Origin: an uncultured Treponema sp.
GTDB lineage: Bacteria > Spirochaetota > Spirochaetia > Treponematales > Treponemataceae
NCBI RefSeq assembly: GCF_946187725.1
Contig: NZ_CAMHSK010000007.1
Span: 52,848 to 116,847 of the forward strand
Direction: 5' to 3'
DNA length: 64,000 nucleotides
In this document: piece by piece, positions 1 through 9,908 of the stretch
Position numbering within the stretch: position 1 is the first letter of the stretch
How the letters are laid out: every line of letters starts with the position of its first letter
The notes under the pieces: model-generated
Database searches by the model: none
Told to the model about the DNA's origin: nothing
Seen by the model: the letters and a program-made list of their open reading frames with translations, nothing else
Position numbers and translations under genes: made by a program

Positions 1-42
1 AGCATGAAAATCATTGCACTTTCTATAGGTCAGGATTAGGGG

Positions 43-93
43 AAAAAAAATCCCGCAGTGCAAGCCAGCATAATACCGGTCCACACTGCGGGA
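43..93 (-). terminator. Rho-independent terminator of starch locus 1
   Basis: Arms CCCGCAGTG and CACTGCGGG (near 52-60 and 84-92) are followed, on the minus strand, by a run of eight T residues. It lies just downstream of the pullulanase stop codon. A terminator with the same arm core (CCGCAGTG/CACTGCGG) follows the paralogous pullulanase at 44348-44393, so the duplication included the 3' end of the locus. Confidence 0.9.
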
Positions 94-115
94 AAACTCC
101 CTCCCCTAAGAAGTT

Positions 116-2734
116 TTATTTTTTCAAAATTACGAATGATTTAGCTGCAACTTTAGCTGGAACCGATGCGCTTTCGCTCGGTGTTCCGCTTGCAACATCG
201 ACCAGCTTGGTGTAGCCGGTTGTGTCAATTGTCTGCTCTGTGTCAGTGGCGTTGAAGTAGACGAGGAAGTCGCCTGTGGTGTATTTTGTTACGCCCTTTA
301 CGCTCTTGTATGTTTCAGCTTCTGCAGTTGTGTTTGCTCCGAATGCAGCAGGATTTGCTTTGCGGAGAGCAATCAAGCCTTTGTAGGTGTTGTAGACATC
401 GGCGTAGGTGTCCTTCATGGTTAAGTCAATCTGGTTAATTACATCTGATGAGCTGTAGCTGTTCTCGTTTCCTTTCTTGGTTCTCAGGAATTCCTGACCA
501 CCATTGATGAATGGAGTGCCCTGTGAAAGGAAAAGATATGCTGCGGCAAGTTTATCTTCTGCCTTGATAGTTGCAAGACCAGTGCCTGCATCTTTGCCTT
601 TTTCAGTATCATAAGAATTAACTGCGGCAAACAGGTCAATAGCTGCCTTACATTCAGTGATTCCAATATAACTCATTGCAAGTTTATCAAAGAGAGTATA
701 ATTGTCGTGGCACTCTGCATAATGAAGAGAAAGTTCTGGTTTGCCTGTGTCATTTCGATTTGTGCTGGCTCCTTTCAAGCCTTTTTTAATCGCTGCATCA
801 GCAAATTTGCCCTGAACATGACCAAGTGCAAAGCCACCGAATTCTTTTCCTTTAATTGCATCACGGAATGAATCATCGAAAGCACCGTAACCGATTCCAG
901 AAGTTCCTTCACCAGCTTTAGTTGCACCGTTTACTACAGCAGAACTTCCACCAGTCCAAGGCTCACCGTAAACCATAACATTCTGGTCGATTTTATAAAG
1001 CTCATCATAGATTTCTTTCATTGTCTCGGCTTCCTGACAGCCCATAAGGTCAAAGCGGAATCCGTTAACATGATAGTCAAGCATCCAATGTTTGAGAGAT
1101 TCAATTACATAGGTTTTTACGACGCTGTGATTTGTAGCAATTTCATTTCCACAACCAGAGCCATTCATGTACTGACCGTCAACGACACGATAGAAATATT
1201 CAGGAACTGTGAGGTCATAAAGTGAAGCTACGCCTGTTCCACTAGTGTGATTGTAAACAACATCCATGTTTACAGCGATACCATTCTCATGAAGTTTACC
1301 AATCAATGTTCTGAATTCAAGAACTGCCTGTGTACCATCTTTGTAGTTCTTTGTGACATATCTTCCTTCCGGAACATTGTAATGATACGGATTGTAGCCC
1401 CAGTTATAAGCAGAACTTGCATTCTTTTCTGCATGGTCAAAAGAAGGCAAGATTTGAACATGAGTTACGCCCAAATCTTTGAGATGAGCCATAAATTCTT
1501 CAGAATTTGCAAGATCAAGGAATTTTCCTGTTGAATCAGTAACAAAAGCTCTAGACCAGTCACGGACATGCATTTCATAAATGACTGCATCTGAGTAAGA
1601 TTTTACTTCACTTCCATTGTTGCCAAACGGGTTATAGTATCCGTCCTTTGTTCCCCATGAACTGTCTTTTGAACCTGTATAAATAGCACTTGCATCTGCA
1701 TTAATATCAACAAGCTGAGATGCTACAGAATCTGCGCTACATGATTTTGCCCAAATATCGCAGACATCACTTGTCTTATCAGGATTTGCAATTCTGTACT
1801 TATAATATTTGAAGCCTGTAATGTCGACAGAGTCTAATGTCCAAATACCCTTTGTACCTGCCGTCATATCAACGCAACTGTCTTCGGTTGTAAGTGATGA
1901 AGAATCTGCAAACAAAAGCAATTTGACATCAGAAGCAAGCGGTGCCCACATCTTGAATGAAGCGGTGCTTCCATTCACTGTTACACCAAAATCCTTATCT
2001 GTAAGACCATAAACATTGTCAATAACATCACCTGTTATCGGACAAGAAATTGTCTTATTACCATATGATACGGTATAAGGTGTTTTATCAATATTGCCAG
2101 CTTTAAGAATGATTTTTTCAAGAGTTGCACTTTCAACCTCAAGAACATTTCCATCGCTGTCTTTGACAGTAAGCTGAGAAACATCGATAGATTCTATTCG
2201 GCTGGTGCTGATAGAAATTTCTTTGTCGGAAACAAGGTTTGCGCCCATAATTCCGAAACTGTCTTCATAAGTCGTGTAATACATTTTTGGATTCGCAAAA
2301 TTAAAGTAAAATGTGTTGTATTTGAGAAGCTCATCTTTAGGAACGATAACATCGTTTGTCTGAGGGCTTCCCGCACTGTTTACAAAAAGAATACCAAAAT
2401 CTGCCGTTGTGTCAAGCTGCATATCGCAGTAACTTCCGTAACTATCTGACTTATCAAGAACGAATGTTCCGCCCGGCCATGATTTTGTATCATAGTTTGT
2501 ATCACCTGAGCTAGCTCTCTTCCATGCCCAAATCTGCCAAGTTTCTGCCGCAGGCTTGTCTAGAAGATAAATTCTCCAATAACCCTCTGGTACCGGAATA
2601 GTTGTTTTAGTATTATCTGACGATGAATCCTTTTTTGATGAGGAGTCATCATCTCCACTGCTACATGACATGAAGTTGAAGAGCAGCGCCGCAGTTCCAA
2701 AAATCATAACGATTTTTTTCATTAATTTTTTCAT
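116..2734 (-). CDS. pulA: Type I pullulanase, GH13, secreted lipoprotein (locus 1)
   Basis: Debranching enzyme that should cleave alpha-1,6 bonds of pullulan, amylopectin and limit dextrins. The 872-residue product begins with a lipoprotein signal ending in LLFNFMSC, so it is predicted to be membrane-anchored and exported. Domains in order: a starch-binding module near residues 45-155 (motif WQIWAW), a CBM48-like module near 240-340, then the GH13 barrel. The type I signature region YNWGYNPYHYNVPEGRY lies near residue 445, DVVYNH near 491, the nucleophile Asp in GFRFDLMG near 561, the acid/base Glu in YGEPW near 590 and the third Asp in ECHDNYT near 676. All catalytic residues are present. 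The start is fixed by GGAGGAAAC before ATG. It is the last gene of the locus and is paralogous to the gene at 41762. Function is clear from family motifs; exact substrate preference is inferred. Confidence 0.93.
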   Translation of the reverse strand: MKKLMKKIVMIFGTAALLFNFMSCSSGDDDSSSKKDSSSDNTKTTIPVPEGYWRIYLLDKPAAETWQIWAWKRASSGDTNYDTKSWPGGTFVLDKSDSYGSYCDMQLDTTADFGILFVNSAGSPQTNDVIVPKDELLKYNTFYFNFANPKMYYTTYEDSFGIMGANLVSDKEISISTSRIESIDVSQLTVKDSDGNVLEVESATLEKIILKAGNIDKTPYTVSYGNKTISCPITGDVIDNVYGLTDKDFGVTVNGSTASFKMWAPLASDVKLLLFADSSSLTTEDSCVDMTAGTKGIWTLDSVDITGFKYYKYRIANPDKTSDVCDIWAKSCSADSVASQLVDINADASAIYTGSKDSSWGTKDGYYNPFGNNGSEVKSYSDAVIYEMHVRDWSRAFVTDSTGKFLDLANSEEFMAHLKDLGVTHVQILPSFDHAEKNASSAYNWGYNPYHYNVPEGRYVTKNYKDGTQAVLEFRTLIGKLHENGIAVNMDVVYNHTSGTGVASLYDLTVPEYFYRVVDGQYMNGSGCGNEIATNHSVVKTYVIESLKHWMLDYHVNGFRFDLMGCQEAETMKEIYDELYKIDQNVMVYGEPWTGGSSAVVNGATKAGEGTSGIGYGAFDDSFRDAIKGKEFGGFALGHVQGKFADAAIKKGLKGASTNRNDTGKPELSLHYAECHDNYTLFDKLAMSYIGITECKAAIDLFAAVNSYDTEKGKDAGTGLATIKAEDKLAAAYLFLSQGTPFINGGQEFLRTKKGNENSYSSSDVINQIDLTMKDTYADVYNTYKGLIALRKANPAAFGANTTAEAETYKSVKGVTKYTTGDFLVYFNATDTEQTIDTTGYTKLVDVASGTPSESASVPAKVAAKSFVILKK

Positions 2735-2764
2735 GTTTCCTCCATAAAACTAAAATCAAACAAG

Positions 2765-2790
2765 GGCAGAATCATAAAAATGATTCCGCC
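2765..2790 (-). other. Hairpin between amylase and pullulanase genes
   Basis: GGC-GAATCAT and ATGATTC-GCC arms with one mismatch and a short A/T loop lie in the 63-nt gap between the two genes. There is no clean T-run on the minus strand, so it is more likely an mRNA stability or processing hairpin than a full terminator. Confidence 0.45.
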
Positions 2791-2797
2791 ACATTAT

Positions 2798-5700
2798 TTA
2801 CTCAATTACAATCACATTATTTGTTTCATCACAGACAAGCGGTACATCATCAACGGAAAGAGTACCACTACCAAACTTGTACCGGTCAGAATCCCCGGCT
2901 TTAAGACCGCGCGGACTTCCCATATCGAAATCCCATGTATTGATGTAGAACTTATAGCCTGTAATATCGCTCGGATATCCCATTGCCGCTGCAGAAATTT
3001 TAATCCAAATCATGCCAGGCTTATCCGCCCATACGCTGCCAATTTCTGGTGCGTAGCCGGACCAGTCAAGTTTTGCATATTTTTCGATTACAGCACCTTC
3101 ACTATCCAAATCCTGATACTGTTCAAGAGTTTTGCCGTCCGCATCTTCAAGCTGTTCCCATGCGACAGTCGGGGTATTTGCTGGAGCAGGAGTTACGGCC
3201 TTACCAAAAGTAGAACTGTCTGCACCACTTGAAGAATAGTAAGACTGTCCCCAACCGTTGCACTGGAACATATAGTCCCACTTGCCAAACGAATCAGGCA
3301 GTTTGTAATTGCTCTTCGGATGATATTCACATCCGTCCGAATCATTGCCATTCGAAATAAATATATATGGAACAACATGATCGAACTGATTTGAAGTCGG
3401 ATTCCAGCCATGACTTACGGCACCCATTTTCACACCAAGAAGCACATCGTTTCCGCTTCGATAAACTTCAACACCCTGAATGTCCAAAGCGCCTTTAAAT
3501 GGAGCATCGGTCGGTCTCTGAAGGATTCCTTTAGCTACCCCTACTCCATTGTCATCGTCTTTTGGATCATCAACACGCTTAATCAAAGTAAACGGTCGCT
3601 CAATCGTAAAGCTCTTCTGCTCTGAATAACAGATTACTCCGTCTACAGTCTGAATCATCTGAACTGTAATCTTTCCGTTAGAATAAGCCTTTACATCGAT
3701 ATCCTTAGAGAATTGAACATTTGCAGTTGCATTAACTGTCTGTGCAAGTGTATAGTCGCCGTTCAATACGATTTTGACATCACCTGAAACTGTCGTTTTA
3801 CCTTTTACAGTGATGCTGGAACCAGTGACCTTATCTGTTGGAATCTCATCAACAGTAATTTCACATCCACTTGCGCCAGCATCAAGGCCTTTTTCAGTAA
3901 GGATATAGACAGCACAGCTGTTTGCCGGAACGATAAGTTTTACATTTCCTTTTTTGCCGTCAGCAGAAGCAACAAAACTTTCTTCGATTTGAGTTCCATC
4001 TGCCGGACATACTGAAATTCCTTCATAAGGAACAAGCGTGAATTTATCTCCAACAGCGATATTCGCATAGCTTGCGTCAAGAATTTTATCCGTGCTCGCA
4101 GTATTCATTACGAAAATTGCTTTATTTCCAATGTCTGCAAGATATTTTTCAGCATCTGCAGGGTCTCTTTCACGAACAATATAGGCAAAGATTCCGGCAC
4201 TATCTGCGGTTTCCTGCAAGACTTTAAGCGTATTGTATCTGAAGACACGATTTTCCTTTCGCATTTTGTTCAGATTCTGGAAATACTTGTACCAGTCACC
4301 ATTCGTATCAAATGAATCAGAAGTTTTTGTAGTTCCAGGAGTGTAGAAACTTCCTTCGAACATACCTTCACGACACTGACCGTCAAATCCCTGCTCGCTT
4401 CCATAGTAAACCTGCGGAATTCCTGGAATTGTGTAGATGATATTATAGGCAGCCTTCATCAACTCCGTGTTGCCCTTCATTGTCTGACCCCATCGGTCAA
4501 TATCATGGTTGTCAATGAATGTAACAAGCCTGTCAGGATTTGCATAATAACCTTTTGTATAACGATTATTAAGAACAGTACCGATTGCATTTGTTTTTCC
4601 GCCAGAACTGATTGTGTCTGCAAGAGCATAGCGCAACGGGAAGTAAATCATACCGTCCATGCGGGCAGTTCCAGAAGAAGACTTCGTGTAGCTTCCGACA
4701 ATCTTTTCATCCTGACTGAAAGCCTCACCGAAATTAATGAAATCTTTTTTTCCTTTTGAAAGACCATATTCACGCACACCCATGTTGTTTGCATCAGTGT
4801 CGTTTATAAATCCTTCAAAGAAATCCGGTTCGACATAGAGGGCTGTGTCGATTCGGTAACCGTCGATTCCACATTTATCAATCCAATATCGGAAATAACC
4901 ACGCAGCAAATTTCTTACGACTTCATTCTCCGTTACCATGTCGTCCAGATTCGAAGAAGAATGTGTGTACATATTGTACTGATTTGTATAATCACTGATT
5001 TCGGTGTTGAAATGATAGAATGAGTTATTCTGCCATTCGTCAAGAGTGATATCACGCACATCATTCAAAGCCCACGGAAGCTGCTCCGGATGGCTGAACG
5101 GAATTGATTTTGGCTCAAAGTAAAATTCTGAAGAAGGAATATCCCATTTTTCTTCAGTAACATTCCATTTCTCTGCGGTGACATCTTTTTTTATCTGTTG
5201 ATAATCGCCAAGATGATTAACGACAATATCCTGAATTACATAAAGGCCAAGGTCGTGAGCCTCTTTTACAAATCTTTGATACTGTGCAAGCGTTCCCATA
5301 TGGCTGTCTACTTTTGTAAAATCACTTGCCCAATAACCGTGATAACCATGATAATTTGATTCCGCAATCTGACATTTTACAGGCGGCGTCATCCAGATTG
5401 CAGTGAATCCCAAATCCTTTATATAGGAAAGTTTCTGTCTGATTCCTTCGATATCTCCACCGTTGTAACCAGAAGCGGGTTGTCCTTCCAGCACATCCCG
5501 TTCGTTATATGGGTTTCCGTTCGGATCAGTAAGGCCTTCAACATGGTCATTTGTTGTATCGCCATTGAAAAAACGGTCTGTAAGAATGAAATAAATTGTC
5601 TGATCCTGCCAGTTATCACTTTCTGGATTTACAGGAGTCCATGAACCATCAAAATCGGTTGAGCGGTCAAGGTCAAAATCAAAGCTTGTCATGGCATAGC

Positions 5701-6145
5701 GTTTCGTTCCGTCAGGGAATTTTGCCATTGCACGAACAATACACTGTTCTCCAACTTCAAATGCGCCGTTGTATTTTGTAGATTCTTCAGTTGGCTTCGA
5801 CTTTGCAACAGAATTTTTCCATGCAGTTTCGTTCCAATTTCCATTTGAATCCAACGCAGCAGTTAAAACTGTATAAAAGATTTCACTGGCACCTTCACAG
5901 GAAATAGCGACATTCTGTTTCGTCTTATAAAATCCACCGACAGGACTGAAAACCGGAACCGTAGGCTCAGCAGTTTTAGGTGGATTTGATGGCTCTGGCT
6001 CAGGTTCGGGTTTAGGTGTTTCCTGTGCATTGTCGTTTCCGCCAGAGTCACTGTCAGAACAAGAAATCAATCCCATGCCAGAAAATGACATAAGCAATGC
6101 CATGGCAGCAACAAAGGCTATCGCCTTACTTTTTGTTTTTTTCAT
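2798..6145 (-). CDS. GH13 alpha-amylase, secreted lipoprotein with C-terminal binding domain
   Basis: Extracytoplasmic endo-acting alpha-1,4-glucanase. The 1115-residue product has a lipoprotein signal ending SGMGLISC and a proline/glutamate-rich linker. An N-terminal beta-sandwich is followed by a GH13 catalytic domain from about residue 180. Catalytic motifs: DIVVNH near 310, GYRIDTAL near 431 (nucleophile Asp), NFGEAF near 470 (Glu) and FIDNHD near 545. All three acidic residues are present. After a further beta-domain the last 250 residues begin with DDPKDDDNGVG and resemble the glucodextranase C-terminal, DOMON-like carbohydrate-binding domain; this assignment is by pattern and less certain. 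The start has AAAGGAG upstream. A terminator and an inverted repeat upstream suggest it can be transcribed separately from the lipoprotein gene. There is no counterpart in locus 2. Confidence 0.9.
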   Translation of the reverse strand: MKKTKSKAIAFVAAMALLMSFSGMGLISCSDSDSGGNDNAQETPKPEPEPEPSNPPKTAEPTVPVFSPVGGFYKTKQNVAISCEGASEIFYTVLTAALDSNGNWNETAWKNSVAKSKPTEESTKYNGAFEVGEQCIVRAMAKFPDGTKRYAMTSFDFDLDRSTDFDGSWTPVNPESDNWQDQTIYFILTDRFFNGDTTNDHVEGLTDPNGNPYNERDVLEGQPASGYNGGDIEGIRQKLSYIKDLGFTAIWMTPPVKCQIAESNYHGYHGYWASDFTKVDSHMGTLAQYQRFVKEAHDLGLYVIQDIVVNHLGDYQQIKKDVTAEKWNVTEEKWDIPSSEFYFEPKSIPFSHPEQLPWALNDVRDITLDEWQNNSFYHFNTEISDYTNQYNMYTHSSSNLDDMVTENEVVRNLLRGYFRYWIDKCGIDGYRIDTALYVEPDFFEGFINDTDANNMGVREYGLSKGKKDFINFGEAFSQDEKIVGSYTKSSSGTARMDGMIYFPLRYALADTISSGGKTNAIGTVLNNRYTKGYYANPDRLVTFIDNHDIDRWGQTMKGNTELMKAAYNIIYTIPGIPQVYYGSEQGFDGQCREGMFEGSFYTPGTTKTSDSFDTNGDWYKYFQNLNKMRKENRVFRYNTLKVLQETADSAGIFAYIVRERDPADAEKYLADIGNKAIFVMNTASTDKILDASYANIAVGDKFTLVPYEGISVCPADGTQIEESFVASADGKKGNVKLIVPANSCAVYILTEKGLDAGASGCEITVDEIPTDKVTGSSITVKGKTTVSGDVKIVLNGDYTLAQTVNATANVQFSKDIDVKAYSNGKITVQMIQTVDGVICYSEQKSFTIERPFTLIKRVDDPKDDDNGVGVAKGILQRPTDAPFKGALDIQGVEVYRSGNDVLLGVKMGAVSHGWNPTSNQFDHVVPYIFISNGNDSDGCEYHPKSNYKLPDSFGKWDYMFQCNGWGQSYYSSSGADSSTFGKAVTPAPANTPTVAWEQLEDADGKTLEQYQDLDSEGAVIEKYAKLDWSGYAPEIGSVWADKPGMIWIKISAAAMGYPSDITGYKFYINTWDFDMGSPRGLKAGDSDRYKFGSGTLSVDDVPLVCDETNNVIVIE

Positions 6146-6200
6146 ATACTTTCTCCTTTACTATTTTTTTTACAATGTCAGAAAAACGCTAGATGCCCAT

Positions 6201-6238
6201 ATAAACAATTACACTCATTTTTGAATATAATTGTTTAT
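6201..6238. promoter_or_regulatory. Inverted repeat upstream of amylase gene
   Basis: ATAAACAATTA (6201-6211) and TAATTGTTTAT (6228-6238) are perfect 11-bp inverted arms with a 16-nt spacer, centred about 75 nt upstream of the amylase start. The position suits a dimeric regulator controlling the amylase; the regulator is unknown. Confidence 0.5.
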
Positions 6239-6252
6239 GTGAACATTTACAG

Positions 6253-6283
6253 AAAAAGGGCTAGGCTTTCGCCCAGCCCTTTT
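6253..6283 (-). terminator. Intra-locus terminator between lipoprotein and amylase genes
   Basis: AAAAGGGCT / AGCCCTTTT arms with an inner GGGC-GAAA-GCC(T) extension, followed by T residues on the minus strand. It lies directly after the lipoprotein gene, so transcription from the upstream barrel promoter should be reduced before the amylase. Confidence 0.8.
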
Positions 6284-6309
6284 CGTTGTTTTACAAATTA
6301 ATGTAAAAC

Positions 6310-7578
6310 TTATTCAACAAATGCAGTTGTTGCAGAATTAGCTGTGAGATCTACTGTACAAAGATAAACACCAGCTTTATCTACTGTGAAACTAATTGGG
6401 AAGTTAGCTCCGCTAACTTTAATTTCTCCGTTTGTAGAAGCAATATCTCCTGCAGCATCAGGTTCACCCCAGTATCCACAAGCTTCGTATGAAACTGTAT
6501 CACCAGTGTTCATTGCCTTTGCAGTGAAGATAGTGATTTCTGCTGTACCTTTGTCAGTGATTTCAGCATGGTACAAATCTTCGTATGATTTGCTTCCACC
6601 CCATGCTGTAGTCCAACCAGATGTCCATCCATCAAAACTACCACCGAGAACAGCAATCTGTCCTTCAGCGTCAGCAATGCCCTTTACAAGAACTTTAAGG
6701 GTTACAGCAGTAACTTCTTCAACCTTGAATGAAACTTCGCCCTCTGGAGTTGTAAGAACAGAAATCTTGTATGGGAAGCCAACTTTCATTCCTGTAATTT
6801 TATTGTTAGGACCACCGTCTTTTACTGTTTTTACATAATCTGTAGTAGTTCCAACAGCAAATGTTCCTTCAACATATTTTGTAGCCCAGCCTTTAGTACC
6901 GATACCAAATTCAATTTCTGCTGCACCAGCATTAAATGAATAAGTATAAGTAAGCTCAGCAGTTCTGTTGTTTCTTGTAGGATTTACAAGAAGTGTGTCT
7001 ACACTTGCAGCCCAAGTTGCATTACCACCAATGTTTTCATTTCCAAGAATGAAGTATCCGTCAAGGTAGAATGGCTCAGGTCCAGATGAACCAGCACCAG
7101 ATTCAACTTCAACTTTTACAGTAAGATATGTAGCATCAGGTGTGATTGTGAGAGTAACTTTATCGCCTTCCTGAGTTCCAGAAATAAAACAACAGTCAGC
7201 AGACTGTCCCTGATAAACTTTCTGCTCCATTCCATCACTTTCACTGAATGTATTTGCAGTATCACCCAGGCTTTTTGGCTGTGCCAAGCGATATGCTGTA
7301 TTCCATGAACCATCACCACATTCAATAACAGCAAAGGCATCACCTTTAACGCCACCTCTTTCTTGAGTTCCTGTTGCCGTAAAGCTTACTGTATAAGTAC
7401 CGTCTCCGTTTGCAGTAAGAGGAATATCAGAAGCATCATCCCAGCCAGATTCCTTTGCTGAACCACGAATTCCGTAACCAGTAAGGTCAATCAATTCTGT
7501 ATCATGCAAGTCGCCAGAACAGCCGATAAGACCGAGAGCAAGCGTACCTGCTGCAAGTAATGAAATTATTTTCTTCAT
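6310..7578 (-). CDS. Surface lipoprotein, probable starch/maltodextrin-binding protein (locus 1)
   Basis: A 422-residue predicted lipoprotein (signal ending LALGLIGC). The body is rich in beta-strands, with Trp-containing segments such as GYFILGNENIGGNATW and GGSFDGWTSGW that resemble the SusE/SusF or CBM-type starch-binding sandwiches of other gut bacteria. I do not recognise a catalytic motif. It sits between a glycogen-binding-domain barrel protein and two GH13 enzymes. The gene in the same position in locus 2 (40267-41682) encodes a lipoprotein of similar size and style. AAGGAG precedes the ATG at a normal distance. The binding role is inferred from context and composition. Confidence 0.6.
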   Translation of the reverse strand: MKKIISLLAAGTLALGLIGCSGDLHDTELIDLTGYGIRGSAKESGWDDASDIPLTANGDGTYTVSFTATGTQERGGVKGDAFAVIECGDGSWNTAYRLAQPKSLGDTANTFSESDGMEQKVYQGQSADCCFISGTQEGDKVTLTITPDATYLTVKVEVESGAGSSGPEPFYLDGYFILGNENIGGNATWAASVDTLLVNPTRNNRTAELTYTYSFNAGAAEIEFGIGTKGWATKYVEGTFAVGTTTDYVKTVKDGGPNNKITGMKVGFPYKISVLTTPEGEVSFKVEEVTAVTLKVLVKGIADAEGQIAVLGGSFDGWTSGWTTAWGGSKSYEDLYHAEITDKGTAEITIFTAKAMNTGDTVSYEACGYWGEPDAAGDIASTNGEIKVSGANFPISFTVDKAGVYLCTVDLTANSATTAFVE

Positions 7579-7601
7579 TATTTAACTCCTTAAAACTCGT
7601 T

Positions 7602-9908
7602 TTAGAATTCCCAGCGGATTCCGCCACGAATTGCTGCATAACCATCGTAATAGTCAACAGCATCAATACCACCAAGCTGTTTGTCCCATCGGTCGCTTAC
7701 ATTAGCTCCGTTAAGGGCAAGCTGATCCTGTCCGTCACCAAATTTCTTATACGGATCCATGTTGTATACGAACTGTGCGTAAAGGATTGGAGACTTGATT
7801 CGTTTAATCTGTTTAGATACACCAAGTGCGAAACCAAGCATATTGTTCAAATCTTTATTGTATCCGTCTGCTGCATCAGTGCTCTTTACAGTCTTGAGAC
7901 CAAACGCTGCGCTTACTTTGAAGTCCATTGGAAGTGTTGCAGAAGCAACCAAAGTATTGAACATACGAGTATCATTTGAATTGTCCAAACCATAGTAAAG
8001 GTTCAAGTTCTTGATTACATCAGAAACATCGCTGTATTCAAGTGTGATACCTGCATTTTTGAAGAGGAATGCACTGTCAGATGCAGCATACTTGTTCATT
8101 TCTCCATCATCATCGCCATCATACTTGTATGCATCGTATTTGAATCCTGCATCCAAAGTAATGCTGATATCATCAGTGAGATAGTAAGCAGCAGTTGGGT
8201 TAATCTTAAACTCTGCACCGCTCTTGATACCGAACAAAGGCATCATCTCGCTACCACATCGGCTTGCATACCAACCTTTTCCATTGTTCCAAACAGCCTC
8301 TTTAGACCAGCCTGTAACTACATCTGAATCACCTTCAAGATGTTTCAAAGGAAGAGCTGCATTTGCATCAAGTGCGAGATAAAGGGCATCTTCCATAAGG
8401 TTTGCATAAGCAGAAAGTCCGATGTTCTGGCTGTTAAGAACGCCAAGTGTCTCAGAAAGGTCGAATGTACCATCGTCATGATTTTCGCGGAGGAAGAGCA
8501 TTGAAGCCTCAGCACCACGCAAACGATAATCAACAGTTACACCCCAAGCCTGTTCAGCAGCATCGTAAATCAATTTAGCTTCAGCAGCCATATTGTTGAT
8601 GCTGTTATCGCCAGAGCGATAGAATACATCTGTAGAATAACCCATGTAATCAGCAATAGCATTGCCCAAGTCATCACTTGTCTTCTGGTGTGTAGCCATA
8701 AGGCCCTGAGCAGCAAATGTGATTGAACCAGCATCTGCAAGATTAAGTTTTTCTTTCAAACCGAAAACGAAATCTCGTTCAACAGAATCTTCAAACATTA
8801 CATCGCCGTCGAACATACCGTTAGACTGGAAATCTACAGTAAGACCCAAGTCCTCGAATTCAGAACCGAGCCAACCGATATATCCATATTTTGTACCTTT
8901 GCGGTCTGCACTCTTGTTTGGAACAAAACCTGCATCAAGTTTGATACCTTTGTCAGCCAAAAGCTCCTGAGCTTTAATACCAGTGCTGAATGAAGCGAAT
9001 CCACCAACATGCTGATAGCCAGCATCCCAGTTACCATCGATTGTTGTCCAAAGGATTTTTGCTCGTTTGTCCTGTTTTGCATAGTTGAAACCTGTGCTGT
9101 AGTTAACCCAAGGTGTCTCAAAACCGAACTTCAAGTGGCCGAGATACGGATTTGTTCCCGGTCCCTGTGCAGTTGAATTGCTATTGTCAGTAGATTTTCC
9201 GAACCATGAGAGAGGGTTTGAAAGAAGACCGCTTGCACTCTGGCGGAATGATTTTGTTACTGTGCCGTCAGCTGCTTTTTTATAGAGAGAAATTGGGCTG
9301 TCTTTGCTATCTGGATGAAGAGCATCATCAAGCTCAGTTTCTGCAACAGCAAGCTCTACATATACAGGCATTTCCGGTGTGATATTACCAGCGAATTTAG
9401 CATAGCTCTTTGCACCAACAGTAACTTCATCCAAGTCCATGCCTTTCTTAGTTGCGTCAGAAGCACCCTGTGTAAGGAACTTAGCCTGTGAACCAAGCAT
9501 AGTCCATGTCAAGAATTTAATATTTGCTCTTTTAGCGTTGGAATCGTTTCCGCCGCCAACCAAAGTATCTAGCTCACCCATTGAGTTCTTTCCACCAAAA
9601 CCGTCATCGACGAAATCCGGTGCTTTCAAGTCGGTTGTCCATGAACCGTCTACGATAAACTTGTATTTTACAGTTGTACCTTTTGGGAACACTTTGGTGA
9701 GTGTGAATCCTTTCTCACCCTTTTCCATTGGTATTGCTCCCTCTTGCCAGTTTGTGAAGTCACCGGCGATGACAACCTCTGTTGCACGAGGGTTACCATA
9801 GAAGAATGTTGCTTCTACTGAACCGTCGTCCAGTTTTTTGGCAGTGATGTCAGCGAACAGTGCTGAGCAGACAGCCAAGACCGAGATGAAAGACAGTAAT
9901 TTTTTCAT
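7602..9908 (-). CDS. Outer-membrane beta-barrel with N-terminal AMPK/CBM48-type glycan-binding domain (locus 1)
   Basis: A 768-residue exported protein with a signal peptide (cleavage likely after CSALFA). Residues about 25-110 form an AMPK-beta/CBM48-like domain (motifs EVVIAGDFTNWQ and YKFIVDGSW). The remainder is amphipathic beta-strand with aromatic belts and ends in a terminal aromatic residue (GGIRWEF), typical of an outer-membrane barrel. It probably captures or admits maltodextrins at the surface. The first 115 residues are nearly identical to the protein at 38133-40244, while the barrels differ much more. I chose the internal ATG at 9908 because GGAGG lies 5 nt before it; an upstream ATG at 9920 overlaps that site. 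It is the first gene of locus 1. Confidence 0.75.
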   Translation of the reverse strand: MKKLLSFISVLAVCSALFADITAKKLDDGSVEATFFYGNPRATEVVIAGDFTNWQEGAIPMEKGEKGFTLTKVFPKGTTVKYKFIVDGSWTTDLKAPDFVDDGFGGKNSMGELDTLVGGGNDSNAKRANIKFLTWTMLGSQAKFLTQGASDATKKGMDLDEVTVGAKSYAKFAGNITPEMPVYVELAVAETELDDALHPDSKDSPISLYKKAADGTVTKSFRQSASGLLSNPLSWFGKSTDNSNSTAQGPGTNPYLGHLKFGFETPWVNYSTGFNYAKQDKRAKILWTTIDGNWDAGYQHVGGFASFSTGIKAQELLADKGIKLDAGFVPNKSADRKGTKYGYIGWLGSEFEDLGLTVDFQSNGMFDGDVMFEDSVERDFVFGLKEKLNLADAGSITFAAQGLMATHQKTSDDLGNAIADYMGYSTDVFYRSGDNSINNMAAEAKLIYDAAEQAWGVTVDYRLRGAEASMLFLRENHDDGTFDLSETLGVLNSQNIGLSAYANLMEDALYLALDANAALPLKHLEGDSDVVTGWSKEAVWNNGKGWYASRCGSEMMPLFGIKSGAEFKINPTAAYYLTDDISITLDAGFKYDAYKYDGDDDGEMNKYAASDSAFLFKNAGITLEYSDVSDVIKNLNLYYGLDNSNDTRMFNTLVASATLPMDFKVSAAFGLKTVKSTDAADGYNKDLNNMLGFALGVSKQIKRIKSPILYAQFVYNMDPYKKFGDGQDQLALNGANVSDRWDKQLGGIDAVDYYDGYAAIRGGIRWEF

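Noticed and set aside
2780..3232. 150-codon plus-strand frame opposite the amylase
   Set aside because: Antisense shadow of the conserved GH13 lipoprotein; no start signal.
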